A stretch of DNA of 64,000 bases from Paramacrobiotus metropolitanus (Eukaryota > Tardigrada > Eutardigrada > Parachela > Macrobiotidae), in the NCBI RefSeq assembly GCF_019649055.1, contig NW_026570275.1, positions 186,001-250,000 of the forward strand, in the 5' to 3' direction. Position 1 is the first letter of the stretch. Every line of letters begins with the position of its first letter. Under the pieces are notes generated by a model that worked only from the letters and a program-made list of their open reading frames with translations, was not told where the DNA came from and did no database searches. Positions 44,801-56,788 of this stretch are shown in pieces. A program made the position numbers and the translations under genes.

Positions 44801-47800
44801 CGGGGATACCGGGAGATTTTGAAGGAGGAGACGATTATTACTGATACGACCATCTCCGAAGTGACCGACACGCAGATCCAGAGTACGTTTATTCAGCCGT
44901 CGCCCCGGACGCCGCGGCACGGCGGGGAGCGGAGGCTGGTGGAACGGACCATTGATATTGACGGTAAGAGTTGGTTGGTTAAGTAATTTTATAATTGTAA
45001 ATTTATTGGATTTGTTAAATAATTCAGTATTTGTTTTTATTATTTAATTTCGGTTTAATTGTTTTACTCGTTTGTTTATCAATTATTTTCCGTACCCTCA
45101 AACCGGTAATTCATTTTATGAGGCATTGCGTTTGATCCCAGGGAAATGAATTAGGTTTTACGCGAGTATGCGTTCTTGATGAATTTTAAATTTAATTTTT
45201 CGCCGTTTAATTCTTGTTTGTTTATTTGAATTATCGTGATTTAATTTTGTTGAATTAATTGGCGTGTGTAGATTTGGCGTGTACAGATTTTCAGCAGATT
45301 TTGTTTTTAGCAAATTGAACTTGCTGCTTTTATCCTTCGTTATTATGACGAAAGTATTTTAATGTTAGTAATGCAACAGATGTCGTAGTGAAATGGCTGA
45401 ATATGGGCTACTGTAGTCGCCAGCTATTCTAGCGAATACAATCTTGTAAAATGACTGTTGTGAAAATTCCTGCTGCTGTTTTTCTTCCTCTGTAGACTGC
45501 TGTGGAAAAATTTTTTTGTTTTGAATCAGCATTTAAACTTGCATTTTAGTATTTTACGATAGCTTCGTTAGTGAATTTATCGCAGATTAATTAATGTTTT
45601 GGATTGGTTTGGCCTAGTCAGTTATATTCTCGTGATAAAAATTTCTCCCAATTTTCCCTCTGACTATGCGTTGCTGATATTGACTAGATAAATTGCAGTA
45701 AAATCACTGTTGCAAGAAACAATCGAATATCTCTGTAAAAAAATCAATAAACAGCGTTTGGAAAAAATCCAGGCCGACTGACAATTAAATAACATTGCAC
45801 AGTGGTCGACAGTCCACCCATCGCGGAGCCAGCCCCCGCGGCGGATGATAATATTCCCGTCGAAACCAACGACGAGTTTGTCGACGAATCAGTGCAGATT
45901 GAGGTTCCGGTGGACGCCGACGACGTGCAGCTGCAGCCGAGCATGATGCAGTCGGAAGATGTCCCGCCCGCGGTGGACGCGCAGGGCAACTTCGTCCACC
46001 CGGAGTCGGCGCGGGCCTGCATGGAGGTGTTCCCGCTGGACGGGATGGGCATTGACCAGGCGCTGCGCGTCTTCCTGTCCCAGGTCAAACTCACCGGCGA
46101 GACGCAGGCCCGTCAGCGCGTGGTGGATCTCTTCGCCATGCGCTACGTGGAGTGCAATCCGGAGGCAGTGTATAATCGAGGTCAGTATTGATTCGCGGTG
46201 GATAATTTCTGTTTGACTTTGACAATTGATTTTGTGGAAAAAGAGAGCAGCTGATTTTTGAGCGAATTTTTGCGGTTTTTTGCGGCGGGCGCCGTTGCTT
46301 TCTGTCCGAAAAAAATCGGTTTACTTATTCACTTGTGTTACTTTAAAAAATAATTAAGATTTTTAAAAAAGGTCGCTTTATTATGTTTTTTCACCTGACA
46401 GTATTCAGCTCGTTTAGCTCGTTTGATGGGACGTATCGTAGTAAAATGGCTTAATGCCCATCCCATTAGACCATTTATTTAGCAAATAAAGTCTTATGTA
46501 CTTACATTACCGTTGGAAATGATCGTGGTTTGAGTTATGGGGATGAGGTTTTATTTTCAACATTTTTTTGACATTTTTAGCGGTTGTGAACGAATATTAT
46601 TGAAAGTCTGCATAGCGCTTGACACTGGATTTTATTGAAAACTGCACTTCCTTCAGTGAATTCGTTATTCATGCTAGGACAAGCCAGTTTAAGCTTTGTA
46701 CATTGTTCTTGTTAATGCTGTACTACTACAAAAAATCTTGGTGACGTATTAACTGTTGCGGTGATAAGTGGTGTGGATGGGTGTGCAGACTCGGCGAACG
46801 CGGTGGTGAGCGGGATGCTGATCCTCAACAGCGACCTGCACAGCGAGCACCGGCCGGCGCAGTCCATGAACTGCAGCCGCTTCCTGGCCAACATCCGCCA
46901 GCTACCGGTCTGTCGCGATGTCCCCGACGACGAACTGCAACGACTGTACTATGCTATGAAAACCAGCCGCTGCCTCTGCCGCCCGGCACCCATTTCCAGG
47001 CACCCGGTACGTTGCGGAAATTTTATCATTTTTTTCCTGTTTTCATTAAATAAACAATATTTCATCAATATAATAAAATACTTCATTGGTATAATTAATG
47101 TTAACCGTAATAGAAATAAATAATAATTTAAAAATTTCACGAAGAAAATAGCGCTGCATATTTTCTGAAATTATAACGCTGCATATTATCTGGTTGCGTG
47201 CTGAAGAAAATGGAAAAGAAAACAGGAAAATCATAAACAGGATAAAAAATCGAAATTCATGATTTTGCTAATCGATTTTCCCGGCTGAATCAGTTTTTTT
47301 CTGTGTGTAGAGCGAAATGGGCACACAGCGGCGGAAGCGGCGCCGGTGATCGCCTACGAAGGCCTCCTGTACCGGAAGTCCTGCTACGAGCCCGGCGGGA
47401 AGGCCACGCGCTTCGGGAAACGGGGCTGGAGCAAATTCTACGTTGTCATCAATGATCTGTCGCTGGAATTCTTCAAGGTAATACCTCCAGTAATTTTTCT
47501 AACATCGTTATGTAATGATTTTACAGTAGTTAATCTTTTTTTGTTATTCATTGATTTTTATTCTTCAAATTGATTTCGTGAACGCTGGTCCTTACTTGCT
47601 GACTGTACCGTCGAGCCTGTGTAAACGAGCGCTTGTGAGGTAGGTTAAAACTTTTGCTAATTTACAGCGGATGAAATTTAGGGTTTTTGACGTTCTGCGT
47701 TGGCGCTGCTGGTTACACCCTGCCAACCATCACTGCGTGTCTGTTTTGTTAACGATTATTGTACAGGGTAAAAAAGGAAATGGTACTCTAGAAAACCGCT

Positions 47801-49597
47801 ATCGTGTGTTACGTGAAGATTGCGTGGTTGGCTGCTCCAGTTCCGGGTCTTGTAGCCATTACACTACGAAATCACGATGATTTAAAGACTAATTTGAAAA
47901 CCGCAATGGGAATTTTCGAAGAATTGCAGAAAAATCGAGAACCAGTGTGAAAGTCTTGCATATTTTCGTACATTTTCAAATATGATGATGAAGTGCGATT
48001 AAAATTAAGCAAATACGCCGTTTGTAGAAGCAGGGCGCCGAATCGCCGGTCCTCCGCGTTCCCCTGCACCACGGGTACGCCCTCCCCGCCACGGACTACC
48101 GGAAGCGGCGCAACGTGCTGCGGCTGTACGGCGTGGACCAGTCGGTGTGTCTGCTGCAGGCGGCCAACGAGCCGGAGCTGCAGCGCTGGCTGGACGCCGT
48201 CAACCGCACCGCCGCCGTCTTCTCCGCCCCCGTGGCCCTCCCCGTCGGCTCGCAGACCCTGGCGCACCACACACGCCGCATGAGCACCATGCGCCCACTC
48301 TATCCCACCGGCAAGAGCCTCCTCTCTGTTGTAAGTCCAATTATGGCTTTTTTTTGTCAAAATTACCCTTCAGAAATGACGGCGTATGTGTGATTTTTAT
48401 TGTTGTTAGTTTTCTGATAAAAATTTGAAATTTTGTTAAAGATGAGGAGTTTCGGCTGATGTTTTATATTTTATTAATAAGAATTCTCTAACAAAAACTG
48501 TAGAGATTTTCAAGGTGGATTGCTCTAGGGGGTTGATGATTTAGAAAAAATTGTTCGTTCAAGCGAATTCGTTTTTATTCTCCAATATTCGGAATAATAT
48601 TTCAGATTTTGGAGGTCAGAATATCTGATTATGCCGCTTCACTACGCAGTCACCCATGATAATAATATTATTCTTGCCGCTTGCGGTGTTGGGTAACACA
48701 CAGCTCTGCGATCTGCACAAATTGTACGGCATACAAGAATACCGAGGAAATGCTAGCAAAATTGCTTGCGTAAAGCTCGTTGTGTTGAATGTACATATTC
48801 GGCTTTTTTGCAATTTGCGGTACATAGAATTATTGGGTTTTATCAGTTATTATATTTTTTCGGCTTTTACAGCGCTGGTTTCTGTTATTTAATGGATAAA
48901 TATGAATTGCTATGGCTGACTCAGCTGGTTTAGTCGATGGATTCGTTTTCTCGCGTTTACGAAATTAATGCGGTTTTTATCTTGATATTTGTGTGTGTTT
49001 GTGCAGGATGAGCAGATTGAGGAGCTGCGGAAGTGTGATGAGCGGCTGCTGCGCGAAGTGGAGGCGCTGAATGTGCGCCAGCCGGAGAGCAGCTCCGAGG
49101 CCATCGCCATGTCCGAACAGCTCACCCACTACCAGCGCGAGGTACGCAGTAAATTTTTTAGGCCCAGTAAATTTTTTAAAAAATTGTCAATTTGAAAAGC
49201 GCAACTTTGCAATGTGAAATCTCTATTTCGATAAGAATTTTGTCATTTGTTTTGCTTTGTTAATGCGTCATAACTCACTCATACACATGAGAATCGTCAA
49301 AATAAAGATGTTGACCAGCCATTGCACTACGCATAGTGCACGCGCAGTTCCAGTATGCTCGATTACGTATTATAATTAAGAATATTTGGAATACTAAGAT
49401 ATTGATTTAAAATATTAATTAAGAATATTAATAACTAAGTAAGTTCAATTATTTTATTTTGAAAAATTTCAGCTAATTTTTAATTCACTTTAGATCGAAT
49501 TGCTTTGTTAGTCTAATATAATTGCTTTATCGCCCTGATTTCTTTGCAGCTGCAGCGGAACAAAATCTACCAAGATATCCTGTTGAGTATGACGTGA
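41899..49597 (+). CDS. EFA6: EFA6/PSD-type Arf6 guanine-nucleotide exchange factor (Sec7 + PH + coiled coil)
   Basis: Eight coding exons: 41899-42307, 44571-44963, 45803-46180, 46789-47006, 47313-47477, 48028-48330, 49007-49141 and 49550-49597; 2049 nt, 682 residues, stop TGA 49595. Residues about 30-44 (FEAYIMTGNVMLSKT) match the short N-terminal motif of invertebrate EFA6 linked to microtubule elimination. A Pro/Ser/Thr-rich linker follows, with TSIPAS near 203 (an EB1-binding TxIP-like site). The Sec7 domain (about 336-465) has the catalytic Glu in LTGETQARQRV, then NPEAVYN and MLILNSDLHSEH; the usual first helices are hard to recognise. A PH domain (AYEGLLYRK, GWSKFYVVINDL, LQRWLDAVNRTAAVFSAP) and a coiled coil (EQIEELRKCDERLLREVEAL) follow. 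Family role: GDP/GTP exchange on Arf6 at the plasma membrane. Exons are much richer in GC than the introns, which show no genes. Confidence 0.9.
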
Positions 49598-50423
49598 ATC
49601 GACGGATGTTTCTTTCAGTTTCGGTAAGCGCCATTTTCGCTGTAATTTATTCGCTTACGGCATTTAATTTAATTAATAATTTTTTTTATCAGCATTTAAT
49701 AATTTTATTCACCAGAAATTTATTTTCTGATAAATTTCCGTTTGCAGGTGTCTGCTTGCCGGAAACAAAGTGCATACTGTACAACTCCTCTCATATAGTC
49801 GGGCGTCTTCCCAGTCATGTTTTTTCTTCTTGGCTCTCACTTCCGGAATCATTATTTTTTCAGCGTTTCTTTTTTTTTGTATTGTTTTGGATTATTTTGC
49901 GTTATTTTTGAGGATGTGTGCCAATTGTCGGTATCTTGTCGTTATGTTTGTGATTGGAATGGCAGAAGAAGGGCGGAGAAATGAGGTTTTTTGTTTTTAT
50001 CTCTTTATCGATGAAGCTTTTCCCTTATTTTTTCTGTTGCTGCGCGTTACGGTGGTTAGTTTGTTGGTGTGATTGTGCTGCTGTAGTCAGAATGGAAATA
50101 GAATGCAACGGCGCGTGCGCTTGTTTTTTTGATTGCTCAGATGTGCTTTTTTTTGGCTGGCAAAAACGATACACTGTTCCTTTTATTATTATGTCAATTA
50201 TGATTATGTCAATATTGAAAAGTGCATTCGTTGAGGATAAGGAAAGCAAATGAATGAACACGTATTTCGTTGATTTGAATTTCGGATTTACATAATAATA
50301 TGTGCCGCATTCAAATGCTCTGGTACAACTTATTAAAAGTTATTCAGTAAGTCCCGGTACGTATTTCAGTAATTATGTTTATGCAATTGTCAGCGAAAAC
50401 GGAGTGTTTGACCTACCCATGAT
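49598..50423 (+). other. Probable EFA6 3' UTR and flank
   Basis: T-rich sequence after the EFA6 stop. Open frames here (49770-50253) have homopolymer-biased, hydrophobic translations and no domain. Part of it (50045-50144) has been copied into the palindromic element downstream. Confidence 0.4.
50045..50144 (+). repeat. Source copy of a 100-bp inverted duplication
   Basis: These 100 bp recur as the reverse complement at 50531-50630 with a single mismatch. Confidence 0.95.
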
Positions 50424-51236
50424 ACTTATACGGAAAATGGCCCGGTACAAAGCGTCCAAAATGGTATACACACATTAAAACTTTCCCTTGCGCGCACTCC
50501 GAATCACTTTTTTGTAATACTTTTTGTAATACATCTGAGCAATCAAAAAAACAAGCGCACGCGCCGTTGCATTCTATTTCCATTCTGACTACAGCGGCAC
50601 AATCACACCAACAAACTAACCACCGTAACGTTATTCTAAAGCAAATAATTTGTTTACATTGTTCTGAAAACCGTTTGCGCGCGCAACATCCGGTTGCTGA
50701 CATATGGTGAAACAAAATGGGGAAAAAGTTTAAATGCATTGTCGTGTACCAAAAGTCTGGTTATCACCCGATCTTCTTGAAACTTTGCTATAAAAGACGC
50801 ATTGCCGTAAAGTCTAAACTGAACAAATATCAGATTCACAGCATTTTTTTCCAATTTTAAAATGAATTTCAAAAATTTTAAAATTCGTTTTAAAAATATG
50901 GGGAAGTGCTATAAACCTGAAATTGGTTCACTTTCGATCTTATGGTGATGTGTCTTTTATAGCAAAGTTTCAAGAAGATCGGGTAATAACCAGACTTTTG
51001 GTACACGACAATGCATTTAAACTTTTTGCCCATTTTGTTTCACCATAACTCGGCAACCGGATGTTGCGCGCGCAAACGGTTTTCAGAACAATGTAGGCAA
51101 ATCATTCAGCTTTAGAATGACATAAAGTATTACAAAAAAGTGATTCGGAGTGCGCGCAAGCGAAAGTTTTAGGCTTTAGCTGTATGTATACCATTTTGCA
51201 GGGACGCTATGCACCGTGCCGATTTCCTTATAAGAA
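50424..51236. mobile_element. Long palindromic (foldback) element, about 810 bp
   Basis: The left half (50424 to about 50880) and right half (about 50880 to 51236) are inverted repeats of each other with scattered mismatches. Shared words read in from both ends include CTTATA, TTGCGCGCACTCCGAATCAC, ATTGTTCTGAAAACCGTTTG and TTTAAATGCATTGTCGTG. The centre is AT-rich. The left arm alone carries an extra 100 bp copied from 50045-50144. There is no transposase frame. It resembles a non-autonomous foldback MITE, or a palindrome formed by inverted duplication. No clear target duplication was seen. Confidence 0.75.
50531..50630 (-). repeat. Inverted copy of 50045-50144 inserted in the palindrome's left arm
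   Basis: Absent from the matching place in the right arm, so it entered after the palindrome formed. It matches the EFA6-proximal sequence on the opposite strand at 99 of 100 positions. Confidence 0.9.
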
Positions 51237-51871
51237 TGCATCGTTTTAAAGCAAGAGCTGTAAAAAATGTTCAAGATTCTTTAGGATTCATGTTTAATTT
51301 GTATTTACCGTAGTTCGATGGAAACAAATAAGAAAAACCCCATTTTTTACCTATCATCAACCACTGTACTGCAGTTACTAACAAATGTACGAACCGTGGA
51401 CGTACAGATACATCCTTAATATAGATTAAAAGAGGCGGCATCGATTTAAGCGGCTCTTGTAGCGTTATTAGAAAATCTTCGAGAATAACAAGTGCATGGG
51501 TGCAATAACAACATCGCTTTCAATAATAATATGAACTTTCATCGAACGTACTAGTCACAAGCGTATTTTTAAAAAAAAAAGGTTAAGCCTGACTTTTTTA
51601 TGTTTATTTATTCCGCTGCATCGAGCCAGAAACAAATGAAAATATAACATTTGGGCTGTGGAACCTAGAAGGAAACCTGGTTGTTTCCGGATTTTGACGG
51701 ATCACAATTCTCGGTTAAGAAGATGTACAGTTTTCAACGCATTTAATGATTAATCACGTGGAATACAAGTTTCGAACAAAAAATCCGCACACAGCAAATC
51801 TACCAATCCTGAAAACTTGACAAACGAGATGAGCAGAAGTCTAAAAGAAAGAGCCTCCACATGTCACACAA
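51237..51871. other. Non-coding gap
   Basis: AT-rich sequence with no recognised feature between the palindromic element and the 62-bp direct repeats. Confidence 0.4.
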
Positions 51872-51933
51872 ACTAGGTCACTGGTTAGCGGTCGAAACGC
51901 AATGCGTTGAATTAATAACCCCAGATCACATCG
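51872..51933. repeat. 62-bp direct repeat, copy 1
   Basis: Matches 52169-52230 with about six substitutions. The spacing of 297 bp is a multiple of three, and a minus-strand frame (52347-51841, 168 codons) is open across both copies, reading CARCDLGL-[L/V]-IQR and AFRPLTSDL twice. Confidence 0.85.
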
Positions 51934-52168
51934 TGCGCAACAAGCAGAAAGTCCAACTCCAAACCTCCACGTCCCATTCGCCAGTACACAGAGCTCGGAA
52001 GATTCACCAGCCAGGAGATTCGCGAAGATGGCCACAGACAGTTGAATGAAATGAGCGAAGAAGCGATGAAAATGGTAGGGTCCACCAGGGTTCCAGAGTC
52101 CATATCCACGGTTCCCACCCCCACCAGACACGAAGAAAGTCCACACGGAACGCCAAAGCACTGCACTA

Positions 52169-52230
52169 GCTAGGTCACTGGTTAATGGTCGAAACGCAGA
52201 GCGTTGAATTACTAACCCCAGATCACATCG
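52169..52230. repeat. 62-bp direct repeat, copy 2
   Basis: Partner of 51872-51933. It lies in the same 168-codon minus-strand open frame. Whether that frame is translated is unknown. Confidence 0.85.
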
Positions 52231-52473
52231 AGCACAGCGCCCAGAAATCCCCCGCAGTCCGCCCCCGAGGCCAGCTAGGTTCTCCCCGCGGCCACAACTC
52301 CAGACCCCGCAGTGCTCCATATAACCGACAGGGAAGCAGGGCGACATCAGATCAACAGTTATGAGTAAGAGCAGTAAGGAGTATCAAGGAATGGAGAAAT
52401 GTGCTGGAAGACAGTAAATGAGGCGCTCCAGTAACGATGAGCTCGTGGCGAACAATTCCGTGAGATGGTTTGT

Positions 52474-52508
52474 CCCTGCCAATCTGGTTTGAACCAGAAA
52501 TGGCAGGG
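52474..52508. repeat. Imperfect hairpin
   Basis: CCCTGCCA pairs with TGGCAGGG, and an inner CTGGTT pairs with AACCAG around a 2-base loop, forming a bulged stem. It is not associated with a gene and is probably not a terminator. Confidence 0.6.
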
Positions 52509-52569
52509 CTACAAATTTGCTCGAAAAGGCTTAACCAAAAATTAAGTGAATCGCAAGAAAAAAACAAGA

Positions 52570-52593
52570 TCTCTAGACAAGTCTGTCTAGAGA
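52570..52593. repeat. Perfect 10-bp inverted repeat
   Basis: TCTCTAGACA and TGTCTAGAGA flank the four bases AGTC. Confidence 0.9.
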
Positions 52594-52675
52594 AAAAAGA
52601 TGTACAGTTGCTTGATCACCTGGTGAGCGGCTGCGCAATCCGTTCACACGTCTACTGGGTCTGGATCCGGCTTGT

Positions 52676-52731
52676 TTCGAAGCCAACATATCCAATTAGT
52701 CCAACCAATTAGTTCGAAGCCAACATATCCA
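52676..52731. repeat. 19-bp direct repeat pair
   Basis: TTCGAAGCCAACATATCCA occurs at 52676-52694 and 52713-52731. CCAATTAGT is also repeated around it. Confidence 0.9.
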
Positions 52732-52975
52732 AAGCGGGCGATATCTGTCGGCAGAGGAAGATGATACAGCACAAGGTTGGGGCAGGTCGGCTCAAAAATA
52801 CTAGTTCCTGGTAGTTTGGCCACGCATGGAGCGTAGTCCAGATGGAACCAAGCCAGTATTCCCTTAAAAAATCATAGGGGATTAAAAATCTTCAAGAACA
52901 CGGGGCTGTTATGCCGTAACGTTTACATTTAAACAATTTGAAAGATATATTTTTCGCAGTACCTTTTTAATAAAT

Positions 52976-53215
52976 TTAGGGAACCATTCCACCAATTTCT
53001 GTGTTCCGCTCCCGCAAGGCAACCCGCGCCAACATTTTGACAACAAAAATCGTGGAAATACGTAAGCCGGCCAGGATAACTGATGCTGCTGAGAAAACGG
53101 TTACAGTTATGTAGTATACATTATTATCTGTGTTATCCTGCTTATCGTCATCTGGCTTATAATCCGGGAGCTGCAAAGTTCCGTTTAGATTGTTAAGCGA
53201 AGTGGTGTTATCCAT
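52976..53215 (-). CDS. Hypothetical small single-pass membrane protein
   Basis: I do not recognise this. A 79-codon minus-strand frame starts at ATG 53215 and stops at TAA near 52976. The N-terminus has two or three N-glycosylation-type sites (NTTS, NGT) and an acidic stretch. A hydrophobic segment YYITVTVFSAASVILAG and beyond could cross the membrane, followed by a basic tail. The layout is like the start of a receptor (extracellular N-terminus, first helix), but no further exon is evident. It could be a genuine microprotein, an exon of a decayed gene, or chance. Confidence 0.3.
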   Translation of the reverse strand: MDNTTSLNNLNGTLQLPDYKPDDDKQDNTDNNVYYITVTVFSAASVILAGLRISTIFVVKMLARVALRERNTEIGGMVP

Positions 53216-53651
53216 CGCAGCTTTTAAGTAAACCGTAAACTAGATTCCGCCGTAGAAGGAGCCAGACTGACTCGGTAATATGATTGTATTGACGACTGTA
53301 CTAAAGCGCTCACACAGAAAGTGCACAAAGAGGGCTGCTTATTCAGCGAACCTCACAGCCAACACGACGCGCTGTGGTATTGCTCAAATAAAGGAAAGGT
53401 CATGAACAGGAACGCACACAACGTCCATAAGGCTGCCTTAATTAATTTAACACATTATTAAATTTTAAGATCGTCACGTATTAGGACAAGGAATCTCAAT
53501 TAATTTTCAACTCGAAAAATCAACCGCAGCCATACACAATACCTGCTAGTAGTTTGCTTACCAACAGCGTGGTTAGCTGTTAGTTACAAACCCGTGCATG
53601 GCAAGTCGAACGCTTCAGTACTCACTCGGTCCTCTTATTCTCGATTTCGTA

Positions 53652-53688
53652 ATTTTTATAAGTGCATACCGTATGCACTTATAAAAAT
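53652..53688. repeat. Perfect 18-bp palindrome
   Basis: Arms 53652-53669 and 53671-53688 are exact reverse complements with one central base. The arms read ATTTTTATAAGTGCATAC and its complement. Confidence 0.95.
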
Positions 53689-56600
53689 GCAGCATACGTA
53701 CATAAAAATATTCCGATGTGTCTAGAAGCATGAGAGACCGTAGAAACAAAGATTAACCGTTCAAACTCTTAACTAAGACGGCACTCATCAAGAACTGTAC
53801 TGGTTGTGGCCATAATGCTGTACATACATATGTGCAGTATTTCCGCTCCTCCCTACAGTTATTTGTCTTTTTAATGCCGGGTAAGCTCAGCCATCGAACT
53901 CTATCCGAGGTGTTTGCAGTCAAATTTAACTTTAGCAACCAAACTCGAAATTGACTAGATTCAGAATCGGTGGGGAGCCGGAATTGCTGCAGTAGCTGAT
54001 AAATGTAAAAAAAACACTTAGCGCATAATGGTTACAACCACCTTTCCGAACCGCATAAAAGTATCCTCTCATCAGGGCACATTTCACGGGTATCAGTTCA
54101 GCAAATTCTGATTTTCTACAAAAGTGTGGACTACCTATGTAGTTTGTTTTGAAACAGCTTCGTGTGATATGTGTCACGATTTACTGGGCCAAACAAAAAT
54201 AAGAATGTACCATGTACTGCAGTACTGTACAATATTAGTATGCAGTGGAAAGGATTGCTGCAATTCTGTTACAGTCTATTTTTGAAATCTTAATTTTTTC
54301 TTCTACGGGCGCATTGCACTTTAACCGAGGACCGTTCCTAATTGTCCGGCATCGAAGTAATTTGCAGCAGGTGTCCGTTTGGCCCATGCCACTGCCAGAT
54401 TATAAATTTTCGAAAATTCGCTACTGACTAGTTCGAAAACAATGCACGTTTGAGCTTTGCAGGCAAGCTAAATATTGTGAGGCGCGAGGGCCGTTTGACT
54501 CAATGGCAGGCACTTGCCATTGAAGTACTTACGCACCTCTTGTACATACCGAAAACCTAAGAAACTTGCGGAATATCCGAATTTTCTGAATTTACACAAT
54601 ACACCCTATGTGTAAATGTAAAAGCAAACGTGGTAAAGAATGCCCAAGTAGCATCTACGAGAAATCTTTACTGGATCAATCTGAAAGAGCTTGTATATAC
54701 TGGCTGGCCCATAGGCGCTCGGAGCAGTGATCGATGTGCAATATCAAAAATCAGCGGTGAAGTGGTACTTGCTCTTCAGATAATTTGACCAAGTTTCCGG
54801 CGTTTACCGCAGTAACAACACATGTACTCTGTACAGTATTAATGGCAGCAGCACTAGCCGTCCCATAGTGTTTCTTCCGGACAGCCATGACCGTCACAGC
54901 CTCACAGGTATTGCTGTAGAAGCTTGTTTAAATCGTCTTGTGTTTGCATCACTGTTCAATCCATTGCGCCCAGAAACCGAGTGTTTCAGCACTGTCCGCC
55001 ACGTCAGCGCCAAGTAGCATCGTATTGCCAGACGGGTCTGGGGATCGTAGCAGCTGGTACTTACCGTGCGAGCAAGGTCTGGCTCACTTAAGGAAGGGAA
55101 TTTTCTGGTCAAAACAGGAAAGTTATTTTCGCGCTCGAAAAACTCGTAAAAAGGAGTATTGGCATTTCCGCTTGATGATTTATATGGTCGAAAGACGGAT
55201 GCTCTGCTATACACTCAATGTGCAATATATACTCGACAATACAGAACGTATAAGTGCTTACTTGTTAATGTTGGGTATCAGACTCTAAAGAATCCAGTAA
55301 AATCCTATATTTCGCGCGGCTTTCGCAAATACAAAACACAAACGGCCGTTACTTTTAATCCATATCAGAATTCCTTCAGCGAATCATCAGCATGGCATTA
55401 CTTGTCTTACAGATCAGCACTCTTAAAGATTTGTTTCGGTCATATTTTCCTTTGCTGAATCCGCAGTGCAATATGACTGAAACAAATCTTTAAGGGTATA
55501 TAAGTATCCTGTATCCCTTTTTTCGGTTTTTCCTCAAAGGTTTGCCATTTTCTCAAAGCTAACAGTTACATCAGTGTGGTCACTGTGCTCTATCTGTGGT
55601 AAAAAGAGTACTGTACTGACACCCTCCACTCGGAGAAATTTTGTGCAGTACGAGCAGTACTGTACTGCAGCCAGGAGAAAGTAGAGCCGATTGCGTTCAG
55701 CGGATATTTAGCCTGTAATTAGCCATCTGTATGTGGATGCAGGCCGTGTATGTGAGCTTGAACGCGATCGTAATCAGCATCATACAACGTACAACGTGGC
55801 TATACAGCTGAAACTTTCCCGAGCGCAGGGTCAGTACTGAGTACAGTATGGCTAACAGTATAATTATGCTATGCTACAGTATATGCTATGCTACAGTATA
55901 TGCTAACTGGGCGGCGAGATATGAATTCTTGAAGTAATTGACACAGAGTACAGTGAAACAGAGTACTGTAAGCTTTAGCTCTTTACTGACTGTGCTGTAA
56001 CTAGAGATCGGCCCGGCTGACCATTTTGCGTGTCTGCGTGTAAGCAAGCGATCAGATTTTCATAATATTTTTGTAACATGCTTTACAGTACTCTGTAGTG
56101 TTTCGCCTACAATAGACCAGTAGGGTGATTAACGATGTCATGTTTTATTTTTCAATCTACTATGGTGCCGGCTCAGTTTTTCAGTGTACGTGCATGTTAA
56201 ACTGTACTGTTATTCCAAAAAAATCGAGGCATGTATACAGGAACTCCACAAACAGCCAGCCTTATCTCGTGTTACAGATAGTAGTGTACGACAGAATAAG
56301 TCCAGAATGATATCTGTACACACAGATAGTGCAGTACCTCCGGTAGCGCGCCACAACAGAGAAATGCAATTTCGGCGAATGTCAGGGCACACTTCATTTT
56401 ATATCACACTTCGGCTCACATGTCGGTCTGTCCTCTTTGTTCTGCCATGCTACAGCATAGTAGTGAGCATATCCATTGCCCAGCCTGTCTGTTTTTTTTG
56501 TTCGGTTTAGCGTCGCGTATGCCGTTGTGTGGCTAACAAGTAAGATATAACCTAATAAAGCCCATACGCTGGCATACAGTATCTGTACTTCCGTATGTTG

Positions 56601-56697
56601 TAATAGCCCCCTTGGGCTGTTTGTTGCACGCCCTCAGACAAATAAACCTGAATGTAAGGCCTTAACCGGATCACGTCGTTTAACTAGAAAAAACAAC
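53689..56697. other. Gene-poor stretch
   Basis: About 3 kb with no supported gene. It contains many short repeats of CAGTACTGTAC and CTATGCTACAGTATATG type (near 55600-55970), which look like simple-sequence expansion. Small open frames near 54894-55458 and 56125-56510 have no domain. Confidence 0.45.
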
Positions 56698-56788
56698 GAC
56701 GGCGCATCAACAAGGAAAATCATCACACAAAACTTATCTCACAAGTCAGTTGGTTTCGTACGATTGTTTCCCTTGTTGATGCGTTGTC
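56698..56788. repeat. Small hairpin element (about 91 bp)
   Basis: GACGGCGCATCAACAAGG (56698-56715) and CCTTGTTGATGCGTTGTC (56771-56788) are near-perfect inverted repeats with 55 bp between. Possibly a tiny foldback remnant. Confidence 0.7.

Noticed and set aside
51872-51933. tRNA-like look of the 62-bp repeat (GGTTAGCGGTCGAAACGC)
   Set aside because: I could not fold a cloverleaf with acceptor, D, anticodon and T arms on either strand.
52474-52508. Hairpin as a transcription terminator
   Set aside because: Intrinsic hairpin terminators are a bacterial feature, and no gene ends here.
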